From Peiella sedimenti (GTDB lineage: Bacteria > Pseudomonadota > Alphaproteobacteria > Caulobacterales > Caulobacteraceae): a stretch of DNA of 64,000 nt. Below, in pieces: positions 55,432-63,897 of the stretch (positions are counted from its first letter, which is position 1; each line of letters starts with the position of its first letter). The notes under the pieces are model-generated. The model had not been told where the DNA came from, searched no databases, and was given only the letters and a program-made list of their open reading frames with translations. The stretch spans positions 497,501 to 561,500 of the forward strand of contig NZ_JAUKTR010000001.1 in assembly GCF_030504955.1 (NCBI RefSeq), given 5' to 3'. A program made the position numbers and the translations under genes.

Positions 55432-57978
55432 TTACCGCGAACTGGTCCGCTCATAGCCTGATACGCCGAATGTGGCGAGGGTTAGACGGAGGAAGACCCC
55501 TTCCGACGCCCGATCCCTGGCCAAGATGGAGTTCTCGTTGCGCTCATAGACCACCTCGACCCGGATGCAGTCATCCTCATAGAGGAAACCGACCTCGGAG
55601 CGCCGCCACAGGTTTTCGTCCAGATCCCGGGTGACATTGGCGGTGAGGCCCCACGGCCCCCGGATGAACAGCTGCCCGCTGGCCTGGACATACTGGAAGT
55701 CCGTCAGGCCGCCGGCCACGGGGTCGGGGTCCGTGCGCTCGATCACGTGACGGATGGAGACGAAGTTGCGCTGATAGAAGGCGGTGACGCCCGTCTCGGC
55801 GCGCCGGATGTCGAACGTATCGCCGTCCAGCCGCGCCCGGCTGAAGCCGTTGACGCGCGCGAAGGGCGTGAAGGTCGCGGCCACCACCCAGTCGGACTCG
55901 GTTTCCGAGATGCCGGTGGGATCATATGTCACGGCCGGATTGCCCGCCGTGGGGCGGCGATAGCCGACTTCCTCATTGGCGCGGTACATGCGCCCGACGA
56001 AGAGGCTGGCGCGGCGGCCCTGGCCCCACTCGGCGCTGAGCCGGCCGCCCAGGCTGACGCGCAGGCCGCCCTCGTAGAGATCGTAGCCGGGGAACTTGCT
56101 GGTCTCGAACAGGGTGGTTTCGTCCAGTTCGACGGCCTGGCTGTCCTCGTTGGGTATGCGCGGGTCGATGTCGGCGTCGGGCGAGATCGCGATCTGGGCC
56201 ATGGGCTCCAGAAGCATGTGGCCCCACCCGAAGCGCCGGATCAGGGGGTAGCGCAGATCGACGCCCAGGGTGGCGCTGGCGCGGAAGATCGACTCGTCCG
56301 GCGCTCCGGCCGCCAACTCGGAGATGCTGTAGGCGTCGCCCCGCGCCTCGGCGAAGGGCTCAAAGCGCAGCCCACCCTCCGTGATCATAACCCGCCGCCA
56401 GTCCAGCACCGCACTGGCCCGGCGGGTGTCGACCCCCGGCAGGCCGGCGGCGCCGTCCGGCGCCCCGGGGACAGCGTAGGCGGGGTTGAGCACCGGGGCC
56501 CCGACGTAATCCGTGCGGGTCAGGGCCACGGCCGAACCGCGCAGCCTGAGACGGCCGCCCGCGATGCGACCCAGGTCGAAGCGCGACTCCACCAGGGGCG
56601 CCACGATGGGCAGCACGCCGTCGTCCTGGAAGCCGATCAGGGTCGGCTGGGTGAAGTCGCCGACGGCCCGGAGGCTCTGGAAGGCCATGGCCGCGATGGA
56701 GAAGTAGGAGGTCGGGGTCTGCCGCTCGGCGTAGATCTGGCTGATCAGCCGGCGATAGTCCGTCAGATAAAGGCCGCGATCCGTATAGACGTCCGAGATC
56801 GAGTAACGGTCGAACATGAACTTGTCGTTCGTCCGCTCGGCCGAGAAGCCCCAGCGCCAGTTCTCGTCGATATTGAAGACGCCGTCGGCCAGGATGTAGC
56901 TGCGCGTGCGCTCCTCGCCGTACTGGACGTTGCGATCGTAGAGGATGTCGCCCGTGACCGGATTGGTCAGCACGTTGCCCGAGCCGTCCCTGAGGGCCAC
57001 GTCGCCGAAATCCTGCTCATAGGTGACGCCGCCGCGCCCGCGCACCTCGCCCGACCAGAACCGCTTTCGCCAATCGAGGTTCAGCAGCGGGTTCACCTCA
57101 GTGTTGATCTGAGGGCTGATGATCAGGTCCTGGTAAGGCGAGATCACCCACAGGTAAGGCTGCTCGTAGGAGACGCCCCGGCGATCCGAGATGGACACCT
57201 CGGGCACCAGCAGGCCCGAGGCGCGCTCGGCCGTGGGGTCGGGGTGCCAGAAGACCGGCGAATAGAACACCGGAACGCCCGCCACGCGGATGACGGCGTC
57301 GCGGTAGTAGACGGTGCGGGCCCCCTGATCCTGAATGACGCGGTCGGCCTGGATCGACCAGGTCGGCTCGCGCGGCTCGCCGTCTTCGGTGCAGATCAGG
57401 CACGGCGTGAAGACGGCGCGGTTCAGCTCATTGACGGTCTCGGAACGGCGCACGGCCGTGGCGGCGGCGAGCTTGACGCCGTCCTCAAGGCGCGTGGCGA
57501 AGCCGGTGGCGACGCCCGCGAGGAGGTCATCGTCCAGCGTCACCGTATCGGCGTACTGCACCGTGCCGTCTGGATTGATGATCTGGGCGTTGCCGCGGGC
57601 GGTGACCAGGCCGCTCTGCCGATTATAGGTCAGGTGATCGGCGCGCAGGGTGCGGCCTTCGTAGCGGGCCTGAACCGAGCCGTCGGCCTGAACCTCATCG
57701 CTGTCCTGCACGCCCGTGACGGCGTCGCCCTCGATGTAGAGTTCGCCCGGGGCCAGGCCGTCAGGACCCTTTTCGCCCGGCGCCAGCTCGGGTGGGGCGG
57801 CCGTCTGAGCTGGCACGGGGATATCGACGCACCGGGTCTGGCAGGACGCCGGCGGTTCGTCGGCCCGGGCCTGTCCGGTCAGCCCCGTCAGCACCGCCGC
57901 CGCCGCCGCGCCCGCGATCAGGCTCAGGCGCGCGTTGGGCCGAGCTCCGGACCGGTCGAGAGGGCGACGTGAGATCAT
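55432..57978 (-). CDS. lptD: LPS assembly outer membrane protein LptD
   Basis: 848 residues with a signal peptide ending near ARA (about residue 39). The N-terminal OstA/jellyroll part (ELYIEGDAVTGVQDSDEVQA, LRADHLTYNRQSGLVTARGN) receives LPS, and a 26-strand barrel of beta-rich repeats follows. Cysteine pairs occur early (SCQTRC) and at CLIC. It inserts LPS into the outer leaflet with LptE. It lies between surA and lptG, the standard alphaproteobacterial order. Confidence 0.95.
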   Translation of the reverse strand: MISRRPLDRSGARPNARLSLIAGAAAAAVLTGLTGQARADEPPASCQTRCVDIPVPAQTAAPPELAPGEKGPDGLAPGELYIEGDAVTGVQDSDEVQADGSVQARYEGRTLRADHLTYNRQSGLVTARGNAQIINPDGTVQYADTVTLDDDLLAGVATGFATRLEDGVKLAAATAVRRSETVNELNRAVFTPCLICTEDGEPREPTWSIQADRVIQDQGARTVYYRDAVIRVAGVPVFYSPVFWHPDPTAERASGLLVPEVSISDRRGVSYEQPYLWVISPYQDLIISPQINTEVNPLLNLDWRKRFWSGEVRGRGGVTYEQDFGDVALRDGSGNVLTNPVTGDILYDRNVQYGEERTRSYILADGVFNIDENWRWGFSAERTNDKFMFDRYSISDVYTDRGLYLTDYRRLISQIYAERQTPTSYFSIAAMAFQSLRAVGDFTQPTLIGFQDDGVLPIVAPLVESRFDLGRIAGGRLRLRGSAVALTRTDYVGAPVLNPAYAVPGAPDGAAGLPGVDTRRASAVLDWRRVMITEGGLRFEPFAEARGDAYSISELAAGAPDESIFRASATLGVDLRYPLIRRFGWGHMLLEPMAQIAISPDADIDPRIPNEDSQAVELDETTLFETSKFPGYDLYEGGLRVSLGGRLSAEWGQGRRASLFVGRMYRANEEVGYRRPTAGNPAVTYDPTGISETESDWVVAATFTPFARVNGFSRARLDGDTFDIRRAETGVTAFYQRNFVSIRHVIERTDPDPVAGGLTDFQYVQASGQLFIRGPWGLTANVTRDLDENLWRRSEVGFLYEDDCIRVEVVYERNENSILARDRASEGVFLRLTLATFGVSGYERTSSR

Positions 57979-58008
57979 GCGGGTGGATACCGAATCCTGG
58001 CGGCCGGG

Positions 58009-59166
58009 TCAGCCGTCCTCGGTGTAGCAGAGCAAGGTGAGAGCGGACAGAAGCACCAGCAGGGGCGGCGCCCAGGCCGCCAGCGGGGTCGGCAGAACCT
58101 CGGCCTGGGCCAGGGCGGCGCAGAACTGCTGGAAGAAGAAGAACATGAAGCCCAGGCCGACGCCCGACGTGGCCAGGGTGGCCAGGTCGCCCAGCCGCAT
58201 CAGGCGCAGCGAGAAGGCCGCCGCCAGCATGGACATGCCCGCGAACAGCAGGGGCGTGGCCAGCAGCTCATGCAGTCGCAACCGGTAGGATGTGGCGGAG
58301 AATCCAGCCGCCTCGATGCGGCTGATCGTGCCCGGCAGGGACCAGAAGGAGATCGACCGCGGCTCGGCGAAGCCTTCGAAGGCGGTCTCCGGCGTCAGGG
58401 TGGAGGGCAGGGACAGGCGATCATAGCGTTCCGCCTGCTCGCCCTGGCGGGCGCCGCGAGCGTTGACCAGCTCCCAGCCGCCGCGCCTGAGGGTGGCGGT
58501 CTGCGCCTCGATCCGCTCGCTGAAGACGCGGCGTCCGTCGGGGCCGGTCGTGTAGATGAAGAAGGAGGCGTCGCGCAGCCGCTGGCCCAGATCGCCTTCG
58601 CGCGCGCGGGCGCGGATCACCACCTGGCGGCCGGCGTCGCCCTCGCGCAGCCAGATCGAGCCCTGCTCGGGCGCGGGCCCGATGCGCGACAGGGTCTCCA
58701 TGCGCCGCTGGTAGTCTCCGTCCAACCACGAGGCCAAGGGATTGAGGGCCGCCACCGTCAGCATGCCGATGACGAAGGCCGCCCCCGCGGCCGGGAAGAT
58801 GAAGCGCCAGGCCGACACCCCGGCGGCGCGCATGGCGATCAGCTCGCTGCGGCGATTCAGCTGCACGAAGGCGGCCAGCACGCCGAACAGGAAGACGAAG
58901 GGCAGAAGCTGCAGGATGATGGCCGGAGAATGCTCCAGGGTCAGGCCCATGAGCGTGATGGCGGACACCTCGACCCGGTCGTTCACGTTGCGAGAGATCT
59001 CGACGAAGTCGATCAGCATGATGACCGCTGCGATGATCGCCAGGGCCGCCGCGATCGAACGCAGGGTGTGGACCAGCACGTAGCGCTCGATGCGCGTCAG
59101 CCGGCCCTGATAGTTGCGCAGCGCGCCGGGCAGGGCGGATGCGCGTCTGAAAGTAGCGGCGGTCAT
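58009..59166 (-). CDS. lptG: LPS export ABC permease LptG
   Basis: 385 residues of the YjgP/YjgQ family: six membrane helices, three at each end, around a periplasmic jellyroll (ERIEAQTATLRRGGWELVNA). Segments RYVLVHTLRSIAAALAIIAA and VQLNRRSELIAMRAAGVSAW are typical. With LptF and LptB it draws LPS from the inner membrane. It overlaps lptF by 4 bp. Confidence 0.95.
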   Translation of the reverse strand: MTAATFRRASALPGALRNYQGRLTRIERYVLVHTLRSIAAALAIIAAVIMLIDFVEISRNVNDRVEVSAITLMGLTLEHSPAIILQLLPFVFLFGVLAAFVQLNRRSELIAMRAAGVSAWRFIFPAAGAAFVIGMLTVAALNPLASWLDGDYQRRMETLSRIGPAPEQGSIWLREGDAGRQVVIRARAREGDLGQRLRDASFFIYTTGPDGRRVFSERIEAQTATLRRGGWELVNARGARQGEQAERYDRLSLPSTLTPETAFEGFAEPRSISFWSLPGTISRIEAAGFSATSYRLRLHELLATPLLFAGMSMLAAAFSLRLMRLGDLATLATSGVGLGFMFFFFQQFCAALAQAEVLPTPLAAWAPPLLVLLSALTLLCYTEDG

Positions 59167-60296
59167 GTCAGGGCCGGGACCAGTTCGTTGCGGTCGGACG
59201 CCAGCGGGATGTACCGCTGGATCTTCTGGCGGAACAGGGCGCGCGAAGCCCAGATGATGGTGCCGATCGGCACGGCGTACTGGAGGATGTTGAGCCAGCC
59301 GTTCGTGGAGCAGGCCGCCAGGACGCCGAAGCCGGTGATGCGAACCACCGCCGCGCCCGCGGCGTGCCAGGCGATGCGGCGCCCATAGCCGCGCCGAGAG
59401 AAGCCGCCGCCCAGAACCGCGTTCAGCGCCAGCAGCATGAAGGCGATGCTGTAGAGGGGCGCGGCGATGCGCGCGTGCCCCTCCGCCAGGGTGGTGAGCC
59501 TGTTGTGACGCTCAAAAGGGATGTCCAGGTTCGGGAAGATCAGCTCGTGCAGCCAGCGATCCGAGTCCTTGAAATTGAGAGGCTCGTCCGTCTGCACATG
59601 CGGACCCAGGTCCAGAACATACTGGTCGAAGGCGAGGAAGTTGAGGACGCCGCTGCCGGAGAATTCCTGTTGGGAGCCGTTGTTCATCAATAGGACCGGT
59701 CGCCCGTCACGCTCGGTGATGCGGCCCTCGGCGGCGTCGTAGACCGTGGCGCCGCCGGGCTCGTCCAGATGGATGTAGACATCGCGCAGCAGCCCGTTCT
59801 GATCCACGCGGGCGACATAGACGGTCAGGTCGTCGGAGGCCTGCACGAACTCACCCTCGCGCACCAGGGTGGAGGCGGCGTCGTGACGGATGCTGAACAG
59901 CTCCTGGCGCATCTGGCGCGCGGCCCAGGGCTGGAGGAAAAGGCTGATCACCAGAGCCAACAGCGCCGCCAGAACCGCCAGCCGCACCGCCGGGTTGATC
60001 ACGCGCCACCGGCTGAGACCCCCAGCGTAGCAGACGACGATCTCCTGTTCCGTGTGCAGCCGATTCAGGCCCAGCAGGGCGCCGACGAAGATGCCGATGG
60101 GCAGGATGACGCCCACGAGCTGGGGCGTCGCCAGAAGCGTGATCTTGGTCAGGGTCCAGGCGCTCTGGCCGCGCTCGACGATCACCTCGAGGTTGTTAAG
60201 GCTCTGACTTAACATGGCGACCGCCGTCAGGGCCGCCACGGCGCCCAGCACCGGAAAGCCAATCTGACGGAAGAGATAGCGGTCTATGAGGGTCAT
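59163..60296 (-). CDS. lptF: LPS export ABC permease LptF
   Basis: 377 residues of the same YjgP/YjgQ family (DRYLFRQIGFPVLGAVAALT; GLNRLHTEQEIVVCYAGGLS, the coupling segment). Periplasmic jellyroll in the middle and three membrane helices at the end (GFSRRGYGRRIAWHAAGAAV, a later YAVPIGTIIW). It leads the operon lptF-lptG-lptD-surA-pdxA-ksgA. Confidence 0.95.
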   Translation of the reverse strand: MTLIDRYLFRQIGFPVLGAVAALTAVAMLSQSLNNLEVIVERGQSAWTLTKITLLATPQLVGVILPIGIFVGALLGLNRLHTEQEIVVCYAGGLSRWRVINPAVRLAVLAALLALVISLFLQPWAARQMRQELFSIRHDAASTLVREGEFVQASDDLTVYVARVDQNGLLRDVYIHLDEPGGATVYDAAEGRITERDGRPVLLMNNGSQQEFSGSGVLNFLAFDQYVLDLGPHVQTDEPLNFKDSDRWLHELIFPNLDIPFERHNRLTTLAEGHARIAAPLYSIAFMLLALNAVLGGGFSRRGYGRRIAWHAAGAAVVRITGFGVLAACSTNGWLNILQYAVPIGTIIWASRALFRQKIQRYIPLASDRNELVPALT

Positions 60297-60430
60297 TTGT
60301 CAGTTCCGGCCCGTTGCAATGGCGGGGCCGGGCGGTCCATGTATTACACGCGCCCGTCGCGGGCCATCAACCTGAAGCCGCCTGTCGCGGCCGGGCCATT
60401 GTCCCTAGTACCTGGAGTCTCCTGAAGCCC

Positions 60431-61906
60431 ATGAAGATCGAGTTCGCCGCAGCGCCCGCCGACGCCCAGGCCCTGGCCGTGTTCACCCACACTGGCGGCG
60501 GCCTGTCCAGCGCCGGCCAGACCTATGATCAGGCCGCGGGCGGCGCCCTGTCGCGCGCCCTGTCGGCCGGCCGATACACCGGCGCCAAGGGACAGAGCGT
60601 CATGGTCGGCGCCGGGACGGGCTCGGGACCGGCGCACATCGCCCTGGTGGGCGCGGGCGATACCGGCGCGTTCGACGAGCTGGCGGCTGAGGCGGCGGGG
60701 GCTTCGGCCTATAACGCCCTGAAGATGTCGGGCGCCCAGGTGCTGGCCCTCGAAGCGCGCGACGTGTCGGCCGCGCAGGCGGCGCGCATGGCCCACGGCG
60801 TCGACCTGGCCTCGTATCGCTTCGATCGCTATCGCACCACCGAGGCGGCCGACAAGAAGCCGTCGGTGGAAACCGTGCGCATCGTCTGCGCCGATCCGAA
60901 GGCGGCCGAGGCGGCCTATGCCGAGCTGGAGCCGGTGGGGAACGCCGTGCGCTTCGCCCGCGACCTGGTGTCGGAGCCGGCCAACGTCCTTTATCCGGAA
61001 GAGTTCGCCCGACGCTGCAAGGCGCTGGAGTCCCTCGGCCTCAAGGTCGAGGTGATGGGCGAGAAGGAACTGGCCAAGATCGGCATGCGAACCCTGCTGG
61101 GCGTGGGCCAGGGCAGCGTGCGCGAAAGCCAGGTCGTGGTCATGCGCTGGGATGGCGCCTCGGACAAGAACGCCCAGCCCCTGGCCTTCATCGGCAAGGG
61201 CGTCTGCTTCGACACGGGCGGCATTTCCATCAAGCCCGCCGAGGGCATGGAAGAGATGAAATGGGACATGGGCGGCGCCGCCGCCGTGGCCGGGCTGATG
61301 CACGCCCTCGCGGGGCGTAAGGCCAGGGTGAACGCCATCGGCGTGCTGGGCCTGGTCGAGAACATGCCCGACGGCGCGGCCCAGCGTCCGGGCGACGTGG
61401 TCATCTCGCTGTCGGGCCAGTCGGTCGAGGTGATCAACACCGACGCCGAGGGCCGGCTCGTGCTGGCCGATGTGCTCTGGTACACGCAGGACCGCTTCAA
61501 GCCGCGCTTCATGATCGACCTGGCCACCCTGACGGGCGCCATGCTGATCTCGCTGGGCACGGACTATGCGGGCGTCTTCTCCAACAACGACGACGTGGCG
61601 AACGGCATTCTCGAGGCGTCGGGCAAGACGGGCGAGAATGTCTGGCGCATGCCGCTGCCCGAGCAGTACGAGCGCATGATCGACAGCCCCATCGCCGACG
61701 TGAAGAACTCGTCCGGCCGGCTGGCCGGATCGATCACGGCGGGCCTGTTCCTGCAGCGCTTCGTCAACAAGACGCCCTGGGCGCACATCGACATCGCGCC
61801 GACCGCCTGGAAGAAGGACTCGCGCGTGCCGACCCAGCCGGACGGCGCGACGGGTTTTGGCGTGCGCCTGCTGAACCGCATGGTGGCCGACCGCTACGAG
61901 GCGTGA
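60431..61906 (+). CDS. pepA: Leucyl aminopeptidase
   Basis: 491 residues of the M17 family (PepA). A macro-type N-terminal domain precedes the catalytic domain with GKGVCFDTGGISIKPAEGME, WDMGGAAAVAG and the signature NTDAEGRLVLAD; two metal ions are bound. It removes N-terminal residues in the cytosol. The start MKIEFAAAPAD is chosen; the upstream frame is unlike protein. Divergent from lptF over 134 bp. Confidence 0.96.
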   Translation: MKIEFAAAPADAQALAVFTHTGGGLSSAGQTYDQAAGGALSRALSAGRYTGAKGQSVMVGAGTGSGPAHIALVGAGDTGAFDELAAEAAGASAYNALKMSGAQVLALEARDVSAAQAARMAHGVDLASYRFDRYRTTEAADKKPSVETVRIVCADPKAAEAAYAELEPVGNAVRFARDLVSEPANVLYPEEFARRCKALESLGLKVEVMGEKELAKIGMRTLLGVGQGSVRESQVVVMRWDGASDKNAQPLAFIGKGVCFDTGGISIKPAEGMEEMKWDMGGAAAVAGLMHALAGRKARVNAIGVLGLVENMPDGAAQRPGDVVISLSGQSVEVINTDAEGRLVLADVLWYTQDRFKPRFMIDLATLTGAMLISLGTDYAGVFSNNDDVANGILEASGKTGENVWRMPLPEQYERMIDSPIADVKNSSGRLAGSITAGLFLQRFVNKTPWAHIDIAPTAWKKDSRVPTQPDGATGFGVRLLNRMVADRYEA

Positions 61907-61928
61907 GCCCGAATCCATCGACCATGAA

Positions 61929-61959
61929 AAAGGGCCGGCGGGATGACCGCCGGCCCTTT
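61929..61959. terminator. Bidirectional terminator after pepA
   Basis: A 13-bp perfect stem AAAGGGCCGGCGG/CCGCCGGCCCTTT with loop GATGA. A-rich on the left and T-rich on the right (CCCTTTGTCTT), so it can stop pepA from the left and the exported-protein gene (ending at 61981) from the right. Confidence 0.9.
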
Positions 61960-61980
61960 GTCTTGGATCGGCGAAGCGGC

Positions 61981-62466
61981 CTACTGGCTGCTGACTTCCG
62001 ATACGTACAGGCGCGCCGGCTGGCTGGAGCCTGCGCGGTAGGTGCCGACCCAGATCTCGTAACGCCCGCCACGCGGATTGTTGAAGCGCACGGCCGGGTT
62101 CATGCCGTTCACGCCGCCGTCGTCATCGCAGTACCAGCGGCCGTCGGGCGCGTTGACGATCAGCGTCGTATCCGATCCCGAATCCACCGAAATGATCAGC
62201 GGCAGGACGCCGGTGCCGCCGGTGTAGTTCAGGCGCACGTCCGGCGCGTTGGTGATGAAGCCGCTGCAACCCGAGGCGGCGTTGCTGGCCGGGATGTCGC
62301 CGCCGGCGCGCAGGGACACCACGCGGGGATCGTTCGGAAATCCGGCGGACAGGGACATCGTCCCGTAGTTCGGGTCGGCGTTCGTGTCCTGGGCGGCCAC
62401 GGGCGCGGCGCAGGCGAGGATGGCGGCGGCGGCGGTCAGGCCGAGCGCCTTATGGATGACGGTCAT
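61981..62466 (-). CDS. Exported protein with PPC-like domain
   Basis: 161 residues with a signal peptide (ALGLTAAAAILACAAPVAAQ). The mature part is beta-rich, with SGFITNAPDVRLNYTGGTGV, SDTTLIVNAPDGRWYCDDDG and RGGRYEIWVGTYRAGSSQPA. It resembles pre-peptidase C-terminal (PPC) type beta-sandwiches; C47 and C118 may pair. The partner is unknown. The terminator at 61929-61959 lies downstream. Confidence 0.82.
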   Translation of the reverse strand: MTVIHKALGLTAAAAILACAAPVAAQDTNADPNYGTMSLSAGFPNDPRVVSLRAGGDIPASNAASGCSGFITNAPDVRLNYTGGTGVLPLIISVDSGSDTTLIVNAPDGRWYCDDDGGVNGMNPAVRFNNPRGGRYEIWVGTYRAGSSQPARLYVSEVSSQ

Positions 62467-62560
62467 GGTGGTCAGTTTCCCCCGAAGGATTAAGATGGCG
62501 CAGTGTGCACGGCGCCAAGCTGAACGCCAGATGAATAATTTAATATTTGGAAGACCTTAG

Positions 62561-63016
62561 ATGGCGGGCGAGGTCTGGTTCTATCATCTGGAGCGCTCGG
62601 TGCTGGACCAGGCGCTGCCCGATCTGCTGGACAAGACCCTGTCCAAGGGCTGGCGCGCCCTGGTCCGAGTGCGCGATCCCGACCGACTGGAGGCGCTGGA
62701 CGACGCCCTGTGGTCGTGGCGGGACGACTCCTTTCTGGCCCACGGCCGCGACGATCAGGCGCATGCCGAGCGCCAGCCGATCCTGATGGGCGGAGAGGGG
62801 GCGGTGAACCTCAACGGCGCTCAGGCGCTGTTCATCGTCGATGGCGCAGAGGCGGGCGACGCGGACGCCTTCGAGCGCTGCGTGATTCTATTCGACGGGC
62901 GCGACCCGGAGCAGGTCGAGGCGGAGCGAGCCAGATGGAAGCGGCTGAAAGGGCAAGGGCTGAAGGTGACCTACTGGCGGCAGGAGGAGTCCGGCCGCTG
63001 GGCGCAGATGGCCTGA
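62561..63016 (+). CDS. holC: DNA polymerase III chi subunit
   Basis: 151 residues: VWFYHLERSVLDQALPDLLD, the HolC start motif, then GWRALVRVRDPDRLEALDDA and LWSWRDDSFLAHG. It links the clamp loader to SSB. The pepA-holC order is common. The stop shares bases with the CTG start of the next lipoprotein gene. Confidence 0.93.
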   Translation: MAGEVWFYHLERSVLDQALPDLLDKTLSKGWRALVRVRDPDRLEALDDALWSWRDDSFLAHGRDDQAHAERQPILMGGEGAVNLNGAQALFIVDGAEAGDADAFERCVILFDGRDPEQVEAERARWKRLKGQGLKVTYWRQEESGRWAQMA

Positions 63017-63357
63017 CGTCTCGCCTGCTCAAGGCTGTCGCCGCGACCGCCCTGCTGGCCCTGAGCGCCTGTGCGGCGGATACGCCCGGCGCCTCGGAGC
63101 CGCGCGTCGTCTACAATCCCGTGCCGGCCGTGCGGCAGTCGGCGCGCGCGCCCCAGCCCGTGCCGGATCAGTGTGGCGCGTCGGACTATCAGGAACTCAT
63201 CGGGCGCCCGCGCACTGAGATTCCATTGGCCGCCGACATCAGCAATCGGCGTGTCGCGTGCACCACCTGCCCCATCACGGAGGAGTACATGCCCCGACGC
63301 CTCAACTTCTTCTACGACCGCGAAACCGGACTTGTGGAGAGTGTTCGATGCGGATGA
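63013..63357 (+). CDS. I78-like inhibitor lipoprotein 1, CTG start
   Basis: 114 residues if started at CTG 63013, the only codon giving a normal signal peptide (LLKAVAATALLALSAC, lipobox LSAC). No ATG, GTG or TTG stands in frame near it. The C-terminal domain matches peptidase inhibitor family I78: CGASDYQELIGRP, then RVACTTCPITEEYMPRRLNF and DRETGLVESVRCG. I78 proteins normally have a proline-glycine near the reactive loop; here a CTTC motif stands there. CTGA overlaps the holC stop by 4 bp. Confidence 0.83.
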   Translation: MTSRLLKAVAATALLALSACAADTPGASEPRVVYNPVPAVRQSARAPQPVPDQCGASDYQELIGRPRTEIPLAADISNRRVACTTCPITEEYMPRRLNFFYDRETGLVESVRCG

Positions 63358-63620
63358 TGCTGGGCTTGCTCGCCCTGGGCGCCACGGCGGCGTGCGCGCC
63401 CGTTCCGGCCCCTGCGCCTCCCGTGGCCGACGACTATTGCCGAGCGCGCGACTACCAGCACCTCATAGGCGCGAACGTCGCCGCTGTGAGCTTTCCGGCA
63501 GGCGCGAACGTCCGAGTGGTCTGCACCACCTGTCCCATGACGAGGGACTATCGTCGTGATCGTCTGAACGTCCTGTTCGACGAGCCTACCGGCATCATTC
63601 GGGAGGTCCGTTGTGGGTAG
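63348..63620 (+). CDS. I78-like inhibitor lipoprotein 2
   Basis: 90 residues from ATG 63348, which lies inside the end of copy 1 (10-bp overlap). The signal peptide MRMMLGLLALGATAAC has the lipobox TAAC. The I78-like domain follows directly: CRARDYQHLIGANVAAVSFP, VRVVCTTCPMTRDYRRDRLN, DEPTGIIREVRCG. It keeps the CTTC motif. It should be anchored in the outer membrane or kept in the inner one; the residue after Cys (A) favours the outer membrane. Confidence 0.88.
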   Translation: MRMMLGLLALGATAACAPVPAPAPPVADDYCRARDYQHLIGANVAAVSFPAGANVRVVCTTCPMTRDYRRDRLNVLFDEPTGIIREVRCG

Positions 63621-63897
63621 ATCGACGCTCATCGGATGGGCGGGCCTGGTCCTCGCGGGTTGCGCGGCCGCCCCTGAACCCATGCCGCCGCCGGGCACGG
63701 GCGAGGGCGATCAGTGCGGCGCGGCCGCCAACCAGCACCTGATCGGGCGAAACATCGCCGCCGTCAGCTTTCCGGCGGACGCCAATGTGCGGGTGGCCTG
63801 CACCACCTGCGCCGTCACCATGGACTACAGTCCCACGCGGCTGAACGTCTTCTTCGATCAGGACAGCGGTCTGATCCGCGAAGTCCGCTGTGGCTAG
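63613..63897 (+). CDS. I78-like inhibitor lipoprotein 3
   Basis: 94 residues from GTG 63613, overlapping copy 2 by 8 bp. Signal peptide with lipobox LAGC (about residues 14-17), a proline-rich spacer, then CGAAANQHLIGRNIAAVSFP, VRVACTTCAVTMDYSPTRLN and DQDSGLIREVRCG. Closest to copy 2 in the mature part. The TMDYSPTRLNV segment is the clearest match to the canonical I78 pattern VTMDFRPNRLNV. Confidence 0.9.
   Translation: MGRSTLIGWAGLVLAGCAAAPEPMPPPGTGEGDQCGAAANQHLIGRNIAAVSFPADANVRVACTTCAVTMDYSPTRLNVFFDQDSGLIREVRCG

Noticed and set aside
55747-57972. A 741-codon plus-strand frame opposite lptD
   Set aside because: Antisense shadow; lptD has full-length homology features and a signal peptide.
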